Part shown: positions 36,135-45,871 of the stretch, piece by piece
Layout of the letters: every line of letters starts with the position of its first letter
Position numbering within the stretch: position 1 is the stretch's first letter
Assembly: GCF_000285835.1 (NCBI RefSeq)
Contig: NZ_HE978604.1
Span: 44,268 to 108,267 of the forward strand
Reading direction: 5' to 3'
Origin: Brevibacterium senegalense
GTDB taxonomy: Bacteria > Actinomycetota > Actinomycetes > Actinomycetales > Brevibacteriaceae
DNA length: 64,000 nucleotides
Position numbers and translations under genes: made by a program
The notes under the pieces: generated by a model
The model's database searches: none
Told to the model about the DNA's origin: nothing
What the model saw: only the letters and a program-made list of their open reading frames with translations

Positions 36135-37708
36135 GCGACGAGGACGCGCAGACAGACGCCGTGGGGCGGAGCGCCGAGGACCGGGGTGCCGCACAGACCT
36201 CGAGCAGCCGACGGACGACATGGGCGGGATCCGTGCGCTGGGCCGACGCCGCGAGCCCGGAAGCGTGGATGACCGGCACGGAGACACCGCCGCGGCCCAC
36301 CGTGGAGGAGCCCCGCGCGGAGGTGCCCGTCGCAGGGCGCTCCGACCAGGGCCTGGCGGATGATGACTTCTCCGACGAGGACCCGCCGGCGGACGACCCG
36401 GGCGCGGCGGAGGACCCCGACGTAGGTGAGGTCCCCGGTGCTGCAGAGGCCCTCTCAGCGGAAGTCGCCTTCGGCGCGGACGAGGGTCGCGGCATTGCAG
36501 GGAGTGGCGGCACCGCAGACGACGATGCGGTCGATCGAGAGAGCCTCGTCGAGATCAGCGATTTCGCGCGCCGGCTCTCCGACGATCCTCGCACCGGCGC
36601 GATGCCGATCATCGACATCCAGGCCGCCGTCACGCAGAAAGAGGCGGACGCCACTGAGCAGACGATCTACGAGCTGCGGACCGCCGCGCAGCGCCTCGAG
36701 GAGGTGCTGATCGGCGGCAAGCGGGTGCTGACCCGCAAGGAGGTCGCGAACCTGGCGGAGGTGTCGACGGCGTCCGCGCGCAAGCTGTGGCGCGCCCTGG
36801 GCCAGCCGCGCATCCCGGAGGGCGAGGAAGCGTTCACCGTCAGCGACGCGGCCCCGCTGCGACGGATCGCGGACCTCGTGTCGAGCGGCCTCGTCGACGA
36901 AGAGACGGCGCTGCAGATGGCGCGCGCGATCGGGCAGATGACGGATCGACTCGTCGTCTGGCAGATGGAGGCGATGGTCGAGTACCTCATCGAGGAGAAG
37001 GGGCTGAGCGACAGCGAGGCCCGGCGCGCCTCGCTGGACGTGTTCGAGGACCTCATCGACCCCTTGCAGGACGTCATGGTCTACGCGTGGCGCCGCAATC
37101 TGGCTGGCGCTCTGGGTCGTCTCAACGTCAACGTCGAGGAGACGCTGGGGATCGGCGGCGCGTCCCGCGGGCAGGACCCCACGATGCCGCTGGCCCGCGG
37201 GATCGGCTTCATCGACCTCGTGTCCTACACGCGCCTGTCGCAGCAGCTGGACTCGCGGGAACTGGGACGGCTGGTCAAGCACTTCCAGTTCCTGGCCTAC
37301 AACATCGTCGCCGCGGGCGGCGGGAAGGTCATCAAGACGGTGGGCGACGAGGTGTTCTTCGCCGCGGAGACGCCGCTGGCCGGCGCGGAGATCGCGATGA
37401 CCCTGCTGGAGCAGGTGCGCGCTGACGAGTCCCTCCCCAAGTGCCGCGTGGGCTACGCGTGGGGACGGGTGCTGTCGCGGATGGGCGACATCTTCGGCAC
37501 GACCGTGAACCTGGCGGCGCGGCTCACCGCGATCGCGGAGCCCAGCACCGTCGTGACGGATGCGGACACCGCGCGCATCCTCGAGCGCGACGACGCGTTC
37601 CGGTTCTCCGGCCGTCAGGACCTCAACCTGCAGGGGCTGGGCGAGATCGGCGTCGTGGAGATGCACCGCGACTCCGCTCCGCGCATCAGCACGGAGGACA
37701 TCGCCTGA
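36131..37708 (+). CDS. class III adenylate cyclase with autoinhibitory domain
   Basis: The 525-residue protein has a disordered acidic N-terminus (about 1-135). A helical regulatory region follows (about 160-340) with a short helix-turn-helix-like part (RKEVANLAEVSTASARKLW), resembling the adenylyl-cyclase regulatory domain of mycobacterial Rv1264. The class III catalytic domain occupies about 355-510. All catalytic residues are visible: the metal Asp of GFIDLVSYT and of TVGDE, the adenine-binding Lys of VIKTVGD and Asp of MGDIFG, and the Asn and Arg of VNLAARL. ATP-to-cAMP activity is therefore expected. It is translationally coupled to birA. In Streptomyces coelicolor the cya gene also lies near carboxylase genes, as I recall. 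Confidence 0.9.
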   Translation: MSDEDAQTDAVGRSAEDRGAAQTSSSRRTTWAGSVRWADAASPEAWMTGTETPPRPTVEEPRAEVPVAGRSDQGLADDDFSDEDPPADDPGAAEDPDVGEVPGAAEALSAEVAFGADEGRGIAGSGGTADDDAVDRESLVEISDFARRLSDDPRTGAMPIIDIQAAVTQKEADATEQTIYELRTAAQRLEEVLIGGKRVLTRKEVANLAEVSTASARKLWRALGQPRIPEGEEAFTVSDAAPLRRIADLVSSGLVDEETALQMARAIGQMTDRLVVWQMEAMVEYLIEEKGLSDSEARRASLDVFEDLIDPLQDVMVYAWRRNLAGALGRLNVNVEETLGIGGASRGQDPTMPLARGIGFIDLVSYTRLSQQLDSRELGRLVKHFQFLAYNIVAAGGGKVIKTVGDEVFFAAETPLAGAEIAMTLLEQVRADESLPKCRVGYAWGRVLSRMGDIFGTTVNLAARLTAIAEPSTVVTDADTARILERDDAFRFSGRQDLNLQGLGEIGVVEMHRDSAPRISTEDIA

Positions 37709-37721
37709 CGGACGGACGTGC

Positions 37722-40376
37722 TCAGAAGAGTGCGGGGCCGTCGTCCTCGTCGTCGTGCGAGACGATGACCGCGTCACCGTCGTCGTCGTCGGGGCGGGTG
37801 CGCGCGATCTCCTCGCGGAGCGCCTCCTTGCGCGCAGCCTCTGCGGCATCAGATTCTGAAGCCGCACCGGCATCCTTCTCCGCAGCGGCGGGTGCGGCGG
37901 CAGCGGAGCCGGCTGCGGCCTCGGCAGCGGCACCGCCGGCATACGGCACGGTGCCGATCGCGTCGATCTTCTGCTCCAGCGGGACACCGGAGGCATCGCG
38001 GCGGGCCAGCGACTCCGGCAGCGAGCGTGCGGCGCCGCCGGCGGACGCCGCCTGCGGGTGCGGGCCCACGAAGCCCAGCGCCAGTTCCGACTCGCCGGTC
38101 AGGAAGCGGTGGGCGCGGACTCCACCGGTCGCGCGGCCCTTCGTGGGGAAGTCCGCCAAGTCCGAGACCTTGATGCTGGAGACCGGGTCGCCGTAGAAGT
38201 TCTCTCCGCGGGCGATCGTCACGACCCGGTTGGACTCCTCCTGCGGATCGACCAGGGCGAACGCGATGACGCGGGCGTCGTCGGCGACGCGGATGCCCGC
38301 GACGCCGCCGGCGGCCCAGCCCTGCGCCCGCAGGGCGGAGACGGAGAACCGCAGCAGCTGCGCGTTCGACGTGACGAAGACGGCGTCCAGGGCGTCCGCG
38401 TCCGTGCCCGCGGGCGCCTGCGCGGCACCTATGACGGAGTCGTCGCCCTTGAGGGTCAGCGCCTCCCATTCCGTGCGGCCGCTGGGCGCACCCTGCCCGG
38501 AGACCCGCTTGACGATGCCGTGGCGGGTGCCCAGCACGATGTCGCGCGTCGGGTCGATGAGGGCCAGCACTGACTCGCCCTTCTCCAGGTCGACGAGGTC
38601 CCTGACCGGGCTGCCGGCGGCCAGCGCAGGCCGGGTGGCCTGCGGGGGCACGTGGGGGAGGTGGACGACGTCGAGGGCCAGCATGCGGCCGCGGTCCGTC
38701 AGCACCGCCAGCTGCCCCAGCACCGTCGACGGCACCTGGGACACGAGCGCGTCGTGGCTGGCGCGGCGGCCCTCCTGCGACAGGGGCGAGAGGTCCGTCG
38801 TCCGCGCGGCGCGACCGGAGCTGGAGAGCAGGACCCAGCAGGGACCGTCGGAGACCGTGAGCGACTGCTGGGACTTCCGCCCCTTCGCGGACAGCTCCTT
38901 GAGGGATCCCTCGACCAGCACGGTGCGGCGGGGGTCCTCGAGCGTCTCCGCGACCTCGCCCAGCTCCGTGGCGACCAGTTCGCGCAGCGCGGACTCGTCC
39001 GCCAGCAGCGACTCGAGGTGCTCGATGAGGGCGCGCAGCTCGTCGCGCTCCGCCTCCAGCTCCAGGCGCGAGAAGCGGGTGAGCCTGCGCAGCTGCAGGT
39101 CCAGGATGTAGGTCGCCTGGATCTCCGACAGATCGAAGACGTCCATGAGGCGCGTGCGCGCGGTCGCCGCGTCGTCGGAGGATCGGATGAGCTGGATGAC
39201 CTCATCGATGTCGAGGATCGCGATGAGGAGGCCCTCGACCAGGTGGAGGCGGTCCTTCGCCCGGCCCAGCCGGTGGCGGGTGCGGCGGCGCACGACCTCG
39301 ATGCGGTGGTCGATGTAGACCCGCAGCAGGTCCAGCAGACCCAGCGTGCGCGGCTGCCCGTCGACCAGGCACACGTTGTTGATGCCGAAGCTGTCCTCCA
39401 TGGGGGTGAGCCGGTACAGCTCCTCGAGGACCGCCTGCGGATCGAAGCCGGTCTTGACGCCGATGACGAGGCGCATCCCGTGCTTGCGGTCGGAGAAGTC
39501 GTCGATCGAGGTGATGCCGGTCAGGCGCTTCGCCTGCACCTGGTCCTTGACCCGCTCGATGATCTTCTCCGGCCCCACCAGGTACGGCAGCTCCGTCACG
39601 ACGATGCCCCGACGGCGGGCCGTGATGTTCTCGAACGAGGCGGTCGCACGCGTGCGGAACGTGCCGCGACCGGTCTCGTAGGCCTCCCGCACGCCGTCCA
39701 GGCCGATGATCCGACCGCCCGAGGGCAGGTCCGGGCCCGGGACGAAGCGCATGATCTCGTCCAGGGTGGCGTCCGGGTGGCGGATGAGGTGCTGGGCGGC
39801 GGCGATGACCTCGCCGGGGTTGTGCGGGGCCATGTTCGTCGCCATGCCCACCGCGATGCCGGAGGTTCCGTTGATGAGCAGGTTGGGGAACGCGGCCGGC
39901 AGGACGGACGGCTGCGTGAGGGTGCTGTCGTAGTTGGGGACGAAATCGACGACGTCCTCGTCGAGTCCCGCGATCATGCCCATCGCGGCCGGGGCCAGAC
40001 GCGCCTCCGTGTACCGGGGGGCGGCGGGACCGTCGTCCAGGCTGCCGAAGTTGCCGTGCCCGTCGACCAGGGGCAGGCGGAGGTTGAACCCCTGCGCCAG
40101 GCGCACCAGCGCGTCATAGATCGCGGAGTCGCCGTGCGGGTGCAGCTTGCCCATGACGTCGCCCACGATGCGGGAGGACTTCACGTGGCCGCGGTCGGGG
40201 CGCAGCCCCATCTCGCCCATCTGGTAGATGATGCGGCGCTGCACCGGCTTGAGGCCGTCGCGGGCATCCGGCAGGGCGCGCGCGTAGATGACGGAGTACG
40301 CGTACTCCAGGAACGAAGACTCCATCTCCTGGGAGACGTCGATGTCTGCGATGTGACCTGCCGTGTCCGTTGTCAT
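37722..40376 (-). CDS. parC: DNA topoisomerase IV subunit A
   Basis: The 884-residue type IIA topoisomerase subunit has the catalytic tyrosine Tyr122 in PRYTEARL. The quinolone pocket reads [12 protein letters not shown] at 79-90, with Ser84 and Asp88 in wild-type form. The C-terminal beta-pinwheel lacks the GyrA box (QRRGGKG), which favours the ParC type over GyrA. The C-terminus ends in an Ala-rich stretch and an acidic tail. It works with ParE, which is not in the window. Its start overlaps the DMT transporter stop by four bases, so the two are cotranscribed. It is convergent with the cyclase gene (13-base gap). Confidence 0.92.
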   Translation of the reverse strand: MTTDTAGHIADIDVSQEMESSFLEYAYSVIYARALPDARDGLKPVQRRIIYQMGEMGLRPDRGHVKSSRIVGDVMGKLHPHGDSAIYDALVRLAQGFNLRLPLVDGHGNFGSLDDGPAAPRYTEARLAPAAMGMIAGLDEDVVDFVPNYDSTLTQPSVLPAAFPNLLINGTSGIAVGMATNMAPHNPGEVIAAAQHLIRHPDATLDEIMRFVPGPDLPSGGRIIGLDGVREAYETGRGTFRTRATASFENITARRRGIVVTELPYLVGPEKIIERVKDQVQAKRLTGITSIDDFSDRKHGMRLVIGVKTGFDPQAVLEELYRLTPMEDSFGINNVCLVDGQPRTLGLLDLLRVYIDHRIEVVRRRTRHRLGRAKDRLHLVEGLLIAILDIDEVIQLIRSSDDAATARTRLMDVFDLSEIQATYILDLQLRRLTRFSRLELEAERDELRALIEHLESLLADESALRELVATELGEVAETLEDPRRTVLVEGSLKELSAKGRKSQQSLTVSDGPCWVLLSSSGRAARTTDLSPLSQEGRRASHDALVSQVPSTVLGQLAVLTDRGRMLALDVVHLPHVPPQATRPALAAGSPVRDLVDLEKGESVLALIDPTRDIVLGTRHGIVKRVSGQGAPSGRTEWEALTLKGDDSVIGAAQAPAGTDADALDAVFVTSNAQLLRFSVSALRAQGWAAGGVAGIRVADDARVIAFALVDPQEESNRVVTIARGENFYGDPVSSIKVSDLADFPTKGRATGGVRAHRFLTGESELALGFVGPHPQAASAGGAARSLPESLARRDASGVPLEQKIDAIGTVPYAGGAAAEAAAGSAAAAPAAAEKDAGAASESDAAEAARKEALREEIARTRPDDDDGDAVIVSHDDEDDGPALF

Positions 40377-41320
40377 GACGGTGCTGGAACCCCTTCTCCG
40401 CGAGCGCCCTCCATCGTACTGTCTGCGGCCCGCGGGACGGGGGAGGAGGCGGGTGCGCGCGTGCCGGTCCCGCGGTGGACCAGGACGTGCACGCCCCGCA
40501 GCGCGGCGACCGCACTCACCAGCAGGAGGAGTGCGGAGGCGACGGGCACGGGGCGGGCCTCACCCAGGACCAGCCCGCCCACTGCGATGGCGGTGAGCGG
40601 GTCGATGACCGTGAGGCCCGCCAGGACGGAGGCCGCGGATCCGCTGGCGTACGCGGTCTGGACCAGCCAGATGCCTGCCGCCGAGGCCGGGGCCAGTCCC
40701 GCGAGGACCGTCCAGGCCGCGGGGTCCAGTCCGTCCCCGGCCAGCAGGCGGGAGGCGACGACGTGGGCGCCGGAGGCGACGCAGCCGAAGAGGACTCCGG
40801 CGGCGACGACCCGCGCCGTGTGCCCCGTGTCACTGCGCGCGAGGACCATGCCGACCCCGGCCAGGGCGGGCAGTCCGAGTGCCAGGAGCACGACGCCCGG
40901 GCCGGGGGCGGGCACCGGGTCCATGTACCGGGTCGCGACGGCCACGAAGACGGTGACGGAGGAGACGACCGGGAGGACGGCGCCCAGCACGGCGCCGGAC
41001 GGTGGAGTGCGGGTCGTCGTCGCGGTGAGCAGGACGGCGACGACGAGGGACAGGGTGCCCACGGGCTGGATGATCGCGACGGGTGCCAGGCCCAGTGCGG
41101 CGACGTTCGCGACGGTCTCGAGCCCGATGAGCGTCCCGCCCAGCAGCCAGAGGGGAGCGGTGAGGAGGACCCGCGGGCCGGGGGTGCCGCCGCGGGTCGC
41201 CAGCCGGACGACCTCCCGCTGCTGCACGTGCGTGCCCACCGCCAGGAGGATCGTGCCGGTGACGGCGAGGAGGACGGCGAGCGGGAGGCCCGTGCTCAGC
41301 AGGCCGGAGAGGAGGGGCAT
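40373..41320 (-). CDS. DMT superfamily transporter
   Basis: The 315-residue protein has nine to ten hydrophobic segments in two EamA-like repeats, the EamA pattern, with a hydrophilic C-terminal tail. Bacterial relatives are putative magnesium or small-metabolite transporters; the substrate is unknown. It lies upstream of parC in the same transcript, an unusual pairing. TAGGCT (41327-41332) lies six bases before ATG 41320. Confidence 0.8.
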   Translation of the reverse strand: MPLLSGLLSTGLPLAVLLAVTGTILLAVGTHVQQREVVRLATRGGTPGPRVLLTAPLWLLGGTLIGLETVANVAALGLAPVAIIQPVGTLSLVVAVLLTATTTRTPPSGAVLGAVLPVVSSVTVFVAVATRYMDPVPAPGPGVVLLALGLPALAGVGMVLARSDTGHTARVVAAGVLFGCVASGAHVVASRLLAGDGLDPAAWTVLAGLAPASAAGIWLVQTAYASGSAASVLAGLTVIDPLTAIAVGGLVLGEARPVPVASALLLLVSAVAALRGVHVLVHRGTGTRAPASSPVPRAADSTMEGARGEGVPAPS

Positions 41321-41326
41321 GCCCCG

Positions 41327-41332
41327 AGCCTA
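41327..41332 (-). promoter_or_regulatory. -10 element for leaderless start of the DMT-parC operon
   Basis: TAGGCT on the minus strand lies six bases before ATG 41320. Confidence 0.5.
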
Positions 41333-41360
41333 GGAAGGGCGCGGGGGACGGGCAGTGGGG

Positions 41361-41381
41361 AAAACCGCCGGTCGGGGCGGT
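41361..41381 (-). terminator. intrinsic terminator after the siderophore-interacting protein gene
   Basis: On the minus strand a six-base stem (ACCGCC/GGCGGT) with a six-base loop is followed by TTTT, 20 bases past the stop. Confidence 0.7.
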
Positions 41382-41400
41382 GGAACCCGCCGGAACCGGA

Positions 41401-42333
41401 TCAGGGGGCGGGGGGCGTGCACTGCAGGCAGTGCCGACCGCGCATCGTGCGGTCGAAGTTGGCCTCGCCCTGGCGCCAGTACCCGTCGACCGTCCAGTTG
41501 TCGCGGCCCAGCCGCGTGCGGAAGGTGAGGAAGCAGCGCAGCGACTTGATGGACATCGCCTCACCGGCGGCCCACACGTAGCCGTTGGGGTCGGAGAAGT
41601 CGTGCTCCATGACCGCGTCCGCCAGCAGCGTCGTGGTGCCCGGCTGCGTGTCGCCGCGGTGCAGCCAGTTCACCGTCAGGTCCGCGCGGGTGGGCAGGGC
41701 GATCTCCGAGTCGACGGAGGAGACCTCGATGTAGGCGGTCGCGCGCGTCCCCTCCGGCAGGGTCTCCGCCCAGCGGGCCAGGGCCGGCAGTGCCGTCTCG
41801 TCCGCCGCCAGGACGTACCAGTCGAAGGTGTCCTTCACGAGGTAGGTGGTGCGGGGCCCCATCGACCCCAGGCGGTCGCCGGGTGCGGCGCTCAGCGCCC
41901 AGTGGCCTGCGACGCCGTGGGTGTGCAGGACGAAGTCGACGTCCAGCAGGCGGGTGCGCGCATCGAACCAGCGGATCGTGAAGTCGCGGTGCGTGAGTCC
42001 GCGCAGCGAGTACCGACCGTCGACGACCGTGGGCAGGACGGGGCGGCCGTCCGCATCCGTGTCGAAGAACAGCTTGAGGTGCTCGTCCGGGCTGATGCTG
42101 GGCAGGTCCGCGAAGTCGTCGTCCGCACGGAAGCGGACGCGCATGAGATCCGCGGACAGGCGCTGGGTCGAGACGACCCTGAGGATGCGGGGGCGCGTGG
42201 AGAAGTGGAACGTGGCGCTGCGGAGGCCGTCCCGCTGGGGGACGTGGGCGCTGCGGGGTGCGGGACGGGGCGCCGTGGGCGCCAGGGTCCGGTCGTCGAT
42301 CCCGGTGACGGGGTCCATCGCGAGCGTGCTCAT
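41401..42333 (-). CDS. siderophore-interacting protein (ferric-siderophore reductase type)
   Basis: The 310-residue protein has the SIP domain plan: an FAD-binding barrel with RYSLRGLTHRDFTI near residue 106, a GDRLGSMGPRTTY segment near 155, and a C-terminal SIP half with VLAADETALPALARW near 175 and VWAAGEAMSIKSLR near 250. Family members release iron by reducing ferric siderophores with NAD(P)H or ferredoxin. AGGAGGA lies eight bases before ATG 42333, so upstream in-frame starts are rejected. A DtxR-like operator candidate lies about 100 bases upstream. Confidence 0.9.
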   Translation of the reverse strand: MSTLAMDPVTGIDDRTLAPTAPRPAPRSAHVPQRDGLRSATFHFSTRPRILRVVSTQRLSADLMRVRFRADDDFADLPSISPDEHLKLFFDTDADGRPVLPTVVDGRYSLRGLTHRDFTIRWFDARTRLLDVDFVLHTHGVAGHWALSAAPGDRLGSMGPRTTYLVKDTFDWYVLAADETALPALARWAETLPEGTRATAYIEVSSVDSEIALPTRADLTVNWLHRGDTQPGTTTLLADAVMEHDFSDPNGYVWAAGEAMSIKSLRCFLTFRTRLGRDNWTVDGYWRQGEANFDRTMRGRHCLQCTPPAP

Positions 42334-42402
42334 CGTTCCTCCTGCGCGAACTGCGCGGGTGTGCATCGGCCGCGTGCGCCGACGGGGGCCATCACCCGCG
42401 TA

Positions 42403-42450
42403 TTCGGTCATTCGAATGTAACCGAAAGGAGTGTGCTGAGGCAAACCTCA
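42403..42450 (-). promoter_or_regulatory. iron-responsive control region candidate
   Basis: TGAGGCAAACCTCA (42437-42450) has perfect 5-base arms and differs at three of 14 positions from TTAGGCTAACCTAA, the inner part of the DtxR/IdeR box. Next to it, the perfect palindrome CATTCGAATG (42409-42418) is flanked by TTCGGT and ACCGAA (42403-42408, 42421-42426). Either could be an operator. The region is unusually AT-rich. Confidence 0.5.
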
Positions 42451-42509
42451 CTGGTGGCGACTCCGAAGCGGCGCCGCCGTCGTCCGACTGTCGCCCGGTG
42501 CGGCGCGGG

Positions 42510-45236
42510 TCACGCGAGGCGGCGCCGGGCGGAATCCATCCGGTCGACGGTGCTGCGCAGGGTGACCCGGATGCTCAGCACGTGCGCATCCGTCGTCGTC
42601 GCGACGACCGGGTGGATCGCGATGTCCGCGACCTGCGGGAAGTCGTCGACGAGCTCGGACACGCGCAGGAGCAGCTCCTCGATGGGTGCGACATTCATGA
42701 CGGGCAGGCCCTTGTAGCCGAAGAGCCGCGGCGCGGCCTTGACCGACCGGATCATCGTCGCGGCGTCCACGTCCGTGAGCGGGGCGACGCGGTGGGCGAT
42801 GTCGCCCACGAGCTCCGTCGTGTCCCCGGACAGCGAGAACGACACGATGGGCCCCAGCAGCGGGTCCTCGCCGCCGCGGACCACGCACGCCGTGCCCGGG
42901 GGAGCCATGGCCTGCACGTCGATGTCGTAGGGACCCGTCGCGGTGAAGGCGCCGATCACCTTGCGGATCTGCAGCCAGTCGTCGCGCAGCTCCTCCGGCG
43001 ATTCGATGTTGAGACGGACGCCGCCCAGCTCCATCCGGTGGCGCAGGCGCGTGTGCACCGCCTTGAGAGCGACCGGGTAGTGCAGCTCCTGGGCCGCGGC
43101 GAGCGCCTCCTCGACCGTCGACGTCGTGATGTGCGGCAGCACGGGGATGCCGTAGGCCTCCGCGAGTGCCCGGGTGCGGGTGGGATCGAGCACGAGTGCA
43201 CCGGGACCCACTCCGTCGAGACCGCCGTCGTCGGCCTCGGCACCGCTCGACTCCTCGAGTTCGTCGAGGGCGGAGTCGATGACGGTGCGCGCTGCACGGC
43301 GGTCGATGCCGTCGAGCTCCGGGTATGTGCCGTGGTCCTCGCTGCGCCACATCGCGTAGTCCGTCGTGCGTGCGAGCGCGGTGACCGCGTCCTCCGGGCC
43401 GAAGTAGCTGGGCACGGTGCGCGCGACGGGGGTCCCCTCGTCGCCGGGGACGAAGGCGGTGAGCTCGTCGCGGACGCCCTGGACGCCGGAGAAGCAGGCG
43501 ATCGTCGTCTGCCGGGCGTGGGCGGCCTGCTCGGAGAGCACCTCCGCGATCTCCCGCTCGGAGGCGCCGGCGGACGGGGTGAAGCTCACCATGACGGAGT
43601 CGACGTCGTCGTGGGCGAACATCTCCGCGAGTGCCTCGCCGAACTCGTCGGCCTGCACCTCCGGGTGAAGGGAGACGGGGTCGCGGGTGACCTCGAGTCC
43701 CTCGGCGCGGGCGGCCTGGACGAGCAGCGTGCCCATCGCGGCGGAGTTGCCGACGACGCCCACGCGGCGTCCGGCGGGCAGCGGCTGGGAGGTGAGCACC
43801 TGGGAGATGTCGAAGAGCTGGCGGATCGAGTCCGCGCGGATGACGCCGGCCTGCGCGAGGATCTCGTCGAGCGCACCGCCGGCGCGCTCCGCGAGGCTCG
43901 AGAGGCGCACCTGGTGGCCGGGCGGCAGCTCTTGGCCCGTGAGGTCCGACTTCACGACGACGACGGGCTTGACGCGGCTCACGCGGCGGGCGATCCGCGA
44001 GAACTTCCGCGGGTTGCCGATCGACTCGAGGTAGAGGCCCACGGCCGTCGTCGCCGGATCCTCCTCCCAGTACTGGAGGACGTCGTTGCCGGAGAGGTCC
44101 GCGCGGTTGCCCGCGGACACGAACGTGGAGATGCCCAGGCCCAGGCGGGTCGCGCGGGCCAGCAGTGCGGTGCCCAGGGCGCCGGACTGGCTGAAGAGGC
44201 CCAGGCTGCCCCGCTCTGGCATGAAGGGGGAGAGCGACGAGTTGAGCGACACGTCCTCGGCGGTGTTCGCGATGCCGAAGCTGTTGGGGCCAACGACGCG
44301 CATGCCGTGCGAGCGGGCGGTCGCGACGACCTCGCGCTGCAGGGCCATGCCCTCCTCACCGGCCTCCGCGAAGCCGGAGGAGATGACGACGACGGCCTTG
44401 ACGCCGTGCGCCGCGCAGTCGCGGACGACCCCCGAGACAGCCGCCGCGGGGACGGCGATGACCGCGAGGTCCGCCGGCTCCGCGAGCTCGTCGAGGCTGC
44501 GGACCGTCGGCACGCCGGCGATCGACTCCGCCTCCGGGTGGACGACGGTGAGCGTGCCCTGGAACCCGGCGGCCGCGAGGTTGCGGACGAGGAGGTTTCC
44601 GGTCGAGTGCCGCTTGCGGGAGGCGCCGATGACGACGACGGAGGACGGGTGGAGGACCGACCGGACGCTCAGAGCCTCGGCGCGGTGCTCGCGGGACGCG
44701 ATGACCTGCATCGCCCGGTCCGTCGGGTCGATCTCGAAGCGGACGGCGACGACCCCGTCCTCGAACTCCCGGGAGACCTCGTAGCCGGCGGCCGCGAAGA
44801 CCTGCAGCATCGAGCGGTTCTGGGGGAGGACCTCGGCGGTGAAGACGGTGATGCCCACCTCGCGGGCCGCGACGGCCAGGTGCTCGAGGAGGATCGAGCC
44901 GATCCCGCGACCCTGGTGCGAGTCCGCGATGTTGAAGGCGACCTCCGCGGACTCCGCATCGATCCGGTCGTAGCGGCCCACGCCGATGATCTCCTCGCCC
45001 ACGAGCATGACGAAGGCGACGCGATCGCGGTAGTCGACGCTGACGAAGCGGTCGAGGTCCTTCGCGGGGATCTGCGGCATGGGGGCGAAGAACCGCAGGT
45101 AGATCGACTCGGGCGACTGCGCCCGGTGCATGGCCTGCAGTGCGTCGGCGTCGGACGGGACGATGGGGCGCAGGTGGGCGGTGCCGCCATCGCGCAGGAC
45201 GACGTCGGCCTCCCAGTGAGCGGGATAGTTCGTCAT
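42510..45236 (-). CDS. GNAT acetyltransferase fused to ADP-forming acyl-CoA ligase-like protein (Pat type)
   Basis: The 908-residue protein begins with a GNAT domain (acetyl-CoA loop QGRGIG at 108-113). A CoA-binding Rossmann domain follows (VVVIGASRKRHSTGN near 198), then succinyl-CoA-ligase-like flavodoxin domains (SQSGALGTALL near 345) and an ATP-grasp domain (about 690-890). This is the protein lysine acetyltransferase Pat plan, with GNAT placed N-terminal as in actinobacteria. Such enzymes acetylate and inactivate acyl-CoA synthetases; the ligase half usually senses acyl-CoA rather than catalysing, which I cannot confirm here. TATGCT (45244-45249) lies seven bases before ATG 45236, fixing the start. 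Confidence 0.9.
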   Translation of the reverse strand: MTNYPAHWEADVVLRDGGTAHLRPIVPSDADALQAMHRAQSPESIYLRFFAPMPQIPAKDLDRFVSVDYRDRVAFVMLVGEEIIGVGRYDRIDAESAEVAFNIADSHQGRGIGSILLEHLAVAAREVGITVFTAEVLPQNRSMLQVFAAAGYEVSREFEDGVVAVRFEIDPTDRAMQVIASREHRAEALSVRSVLHPSSVVVIGASRKRHSTGNLLVRNLAAAGFQGTLTVVHPEAESIAGVPTVRSLDELAEPADLAVIAVPAAAVSGVVRDCAAHGVKAVVVISSGFAEAGEEGMALQREVVATARSHGMRVVGPNSFGIANTAEDVSLNSSLSPFMPERGSLGLFSQSGALGTALLARATRLGLGISTFVSAGNRADLSGNDVLQYWEEDPATTAVGLYLESIGNPRKFSRIARRVSRVKPVVVVKSDLTGQELPPGHQVRLSSLAERAGGALDEILAQAGVIRADSIRQLFDISQVLTSQPLPAGRRVGVVGNSAAMGTLLVQAARAEGLEVTRDPVSLHPEVQADEFGEALAEMFAHDDVDSVMVSFTPSAGASEREIAEVLSEQAAHARQTTIACFSGVQGVRDELTAFVPGDEGTPVARTVPSYFGPEDAVTALARTTDYAMWRSEDHGTYPELDGIDRRAARTVIDSALDELEESSGAEADDGGLDGVGPGALVLDPTRTRALAEAYGIPVLPHITTSTVEEALAAAQELHYPVALKAVHTRLRHRMELGGVRLNIESPEELRDDWLQIRKVIGAFTATGPYDIDVQAMAPPGTACVVRGGEDPLLGPIVSFSLSGDTTELVGDIAHRVAPLTDVDAATMIRSVKAAPRLFGYKGLPVMNVAPIEELLLRVSELVDDFPQVADIAIHPVVATTTDAHVLSIRVTLRSTVDRMDSARRRLA

Positions 45237-45279
45237 GCACACGAGCATAGGCTCGACGGGTGACGCATATGCTGTGCGC
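45237..45279. promoter_or_regulatory. divergent leaderless promoters (Pat-type / DUF5998)
   Basis: Only 43 bases separate the two start codons. TATGCT (45244-45249, minus) is seven bases from ATG 45236, and TATGCT (45268-45273, plus) is six bases from ATG 45280. The -35 region of each would overlap the -10 of the other, so the promoters probably compete. Confidence 0.6.
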
Positions 45280-45867
45280 ATGGCAATTCCCCATGAACTC
45301 GTCTCCGAGCTCCAGGCGGCGGGGTACTACCCGCAGCTCGCCGGGACCATGATCGTCGAGAGCCTCTTCGACGAGGAGATCACGTCGCACTTCGTCCACA
45401 TCGACACGCACGTGGACCTCGACTCGATCCACCGCCACGTGACCGCGTTCGCGATCACCCCCACCCGACTGCTCATCGCGCACGTCGACGACGACCCCGC
45501 GCCCCGGCCGCTGGGGCAGCCGCCGCGGGCCATGACGTCCTCGGAGGCGATCGAGCTGAAGGACATCAGCACCGTGCTCATCGGCCGCACGTTCGAGAAG
45601 CCGGCGGAGTTCCAGCCGGGCCAGGAGCCGGTCGAGGTGTCGTTGACGCTGGGCTGGGGGTCGACGACCCGCATCGACACGTTCCCGGAGACCTGCGCGG
45701 ACCCGCAGTGCGACGCGGACCACGGCTACGGCGGCAGCCTCCTGTCCGAGGACCTCACCCTGCGCGTGTCCGCCCAGGCGGAGGGGCCGGAGGCGGTCGC
45801 GCGGGCGCAGAGCTTCGCGCTGGAGCTGCGCCGGTCCGCCTTCCGGGCCTCCCACGGGGGGAGCTGA
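45280..45867 (+). CDS. DUF5998 family protein
   Basis: The 195-residue protein matches the actinobacterial DUF5998 family: an N-terminal HELVSELQAAGYYP, HVDLDSIHRHVTAFAITPTRLL near residue 45, and DPQCDADHGYGGSLLSEDLTLRVSA near 150. No membrane segment or known catalytic motif is visible. Function is unknown. The next gene starts four bases after its stop, so the two are probably one operon. Confidence 0.85.
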   Translation: MAIPHELVSELQAAGYYPQLAGTMIVESLFDEEITSHFVHIDTHVDLDSIHRHVTAFAITPTRLLIAHVDDDPAPRPLGQPPRAMTSSEAIELKDISTVLIGRTFEKPAEFQPGQEPVEVSLTLGWGSTTRIDTFPETCADPQCDADHGYGGSLLSEDLTLRVSAQAEGPEAVARAQSFALELRRSAFRASHGGS

Positions 45868-45871
45868 GCGC

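Noticed and set aside
37722..40376. GyrA
   Set aside because: No GyrA box in the C-terminal domain. The gene is not next to gyrB or the origin region genes.
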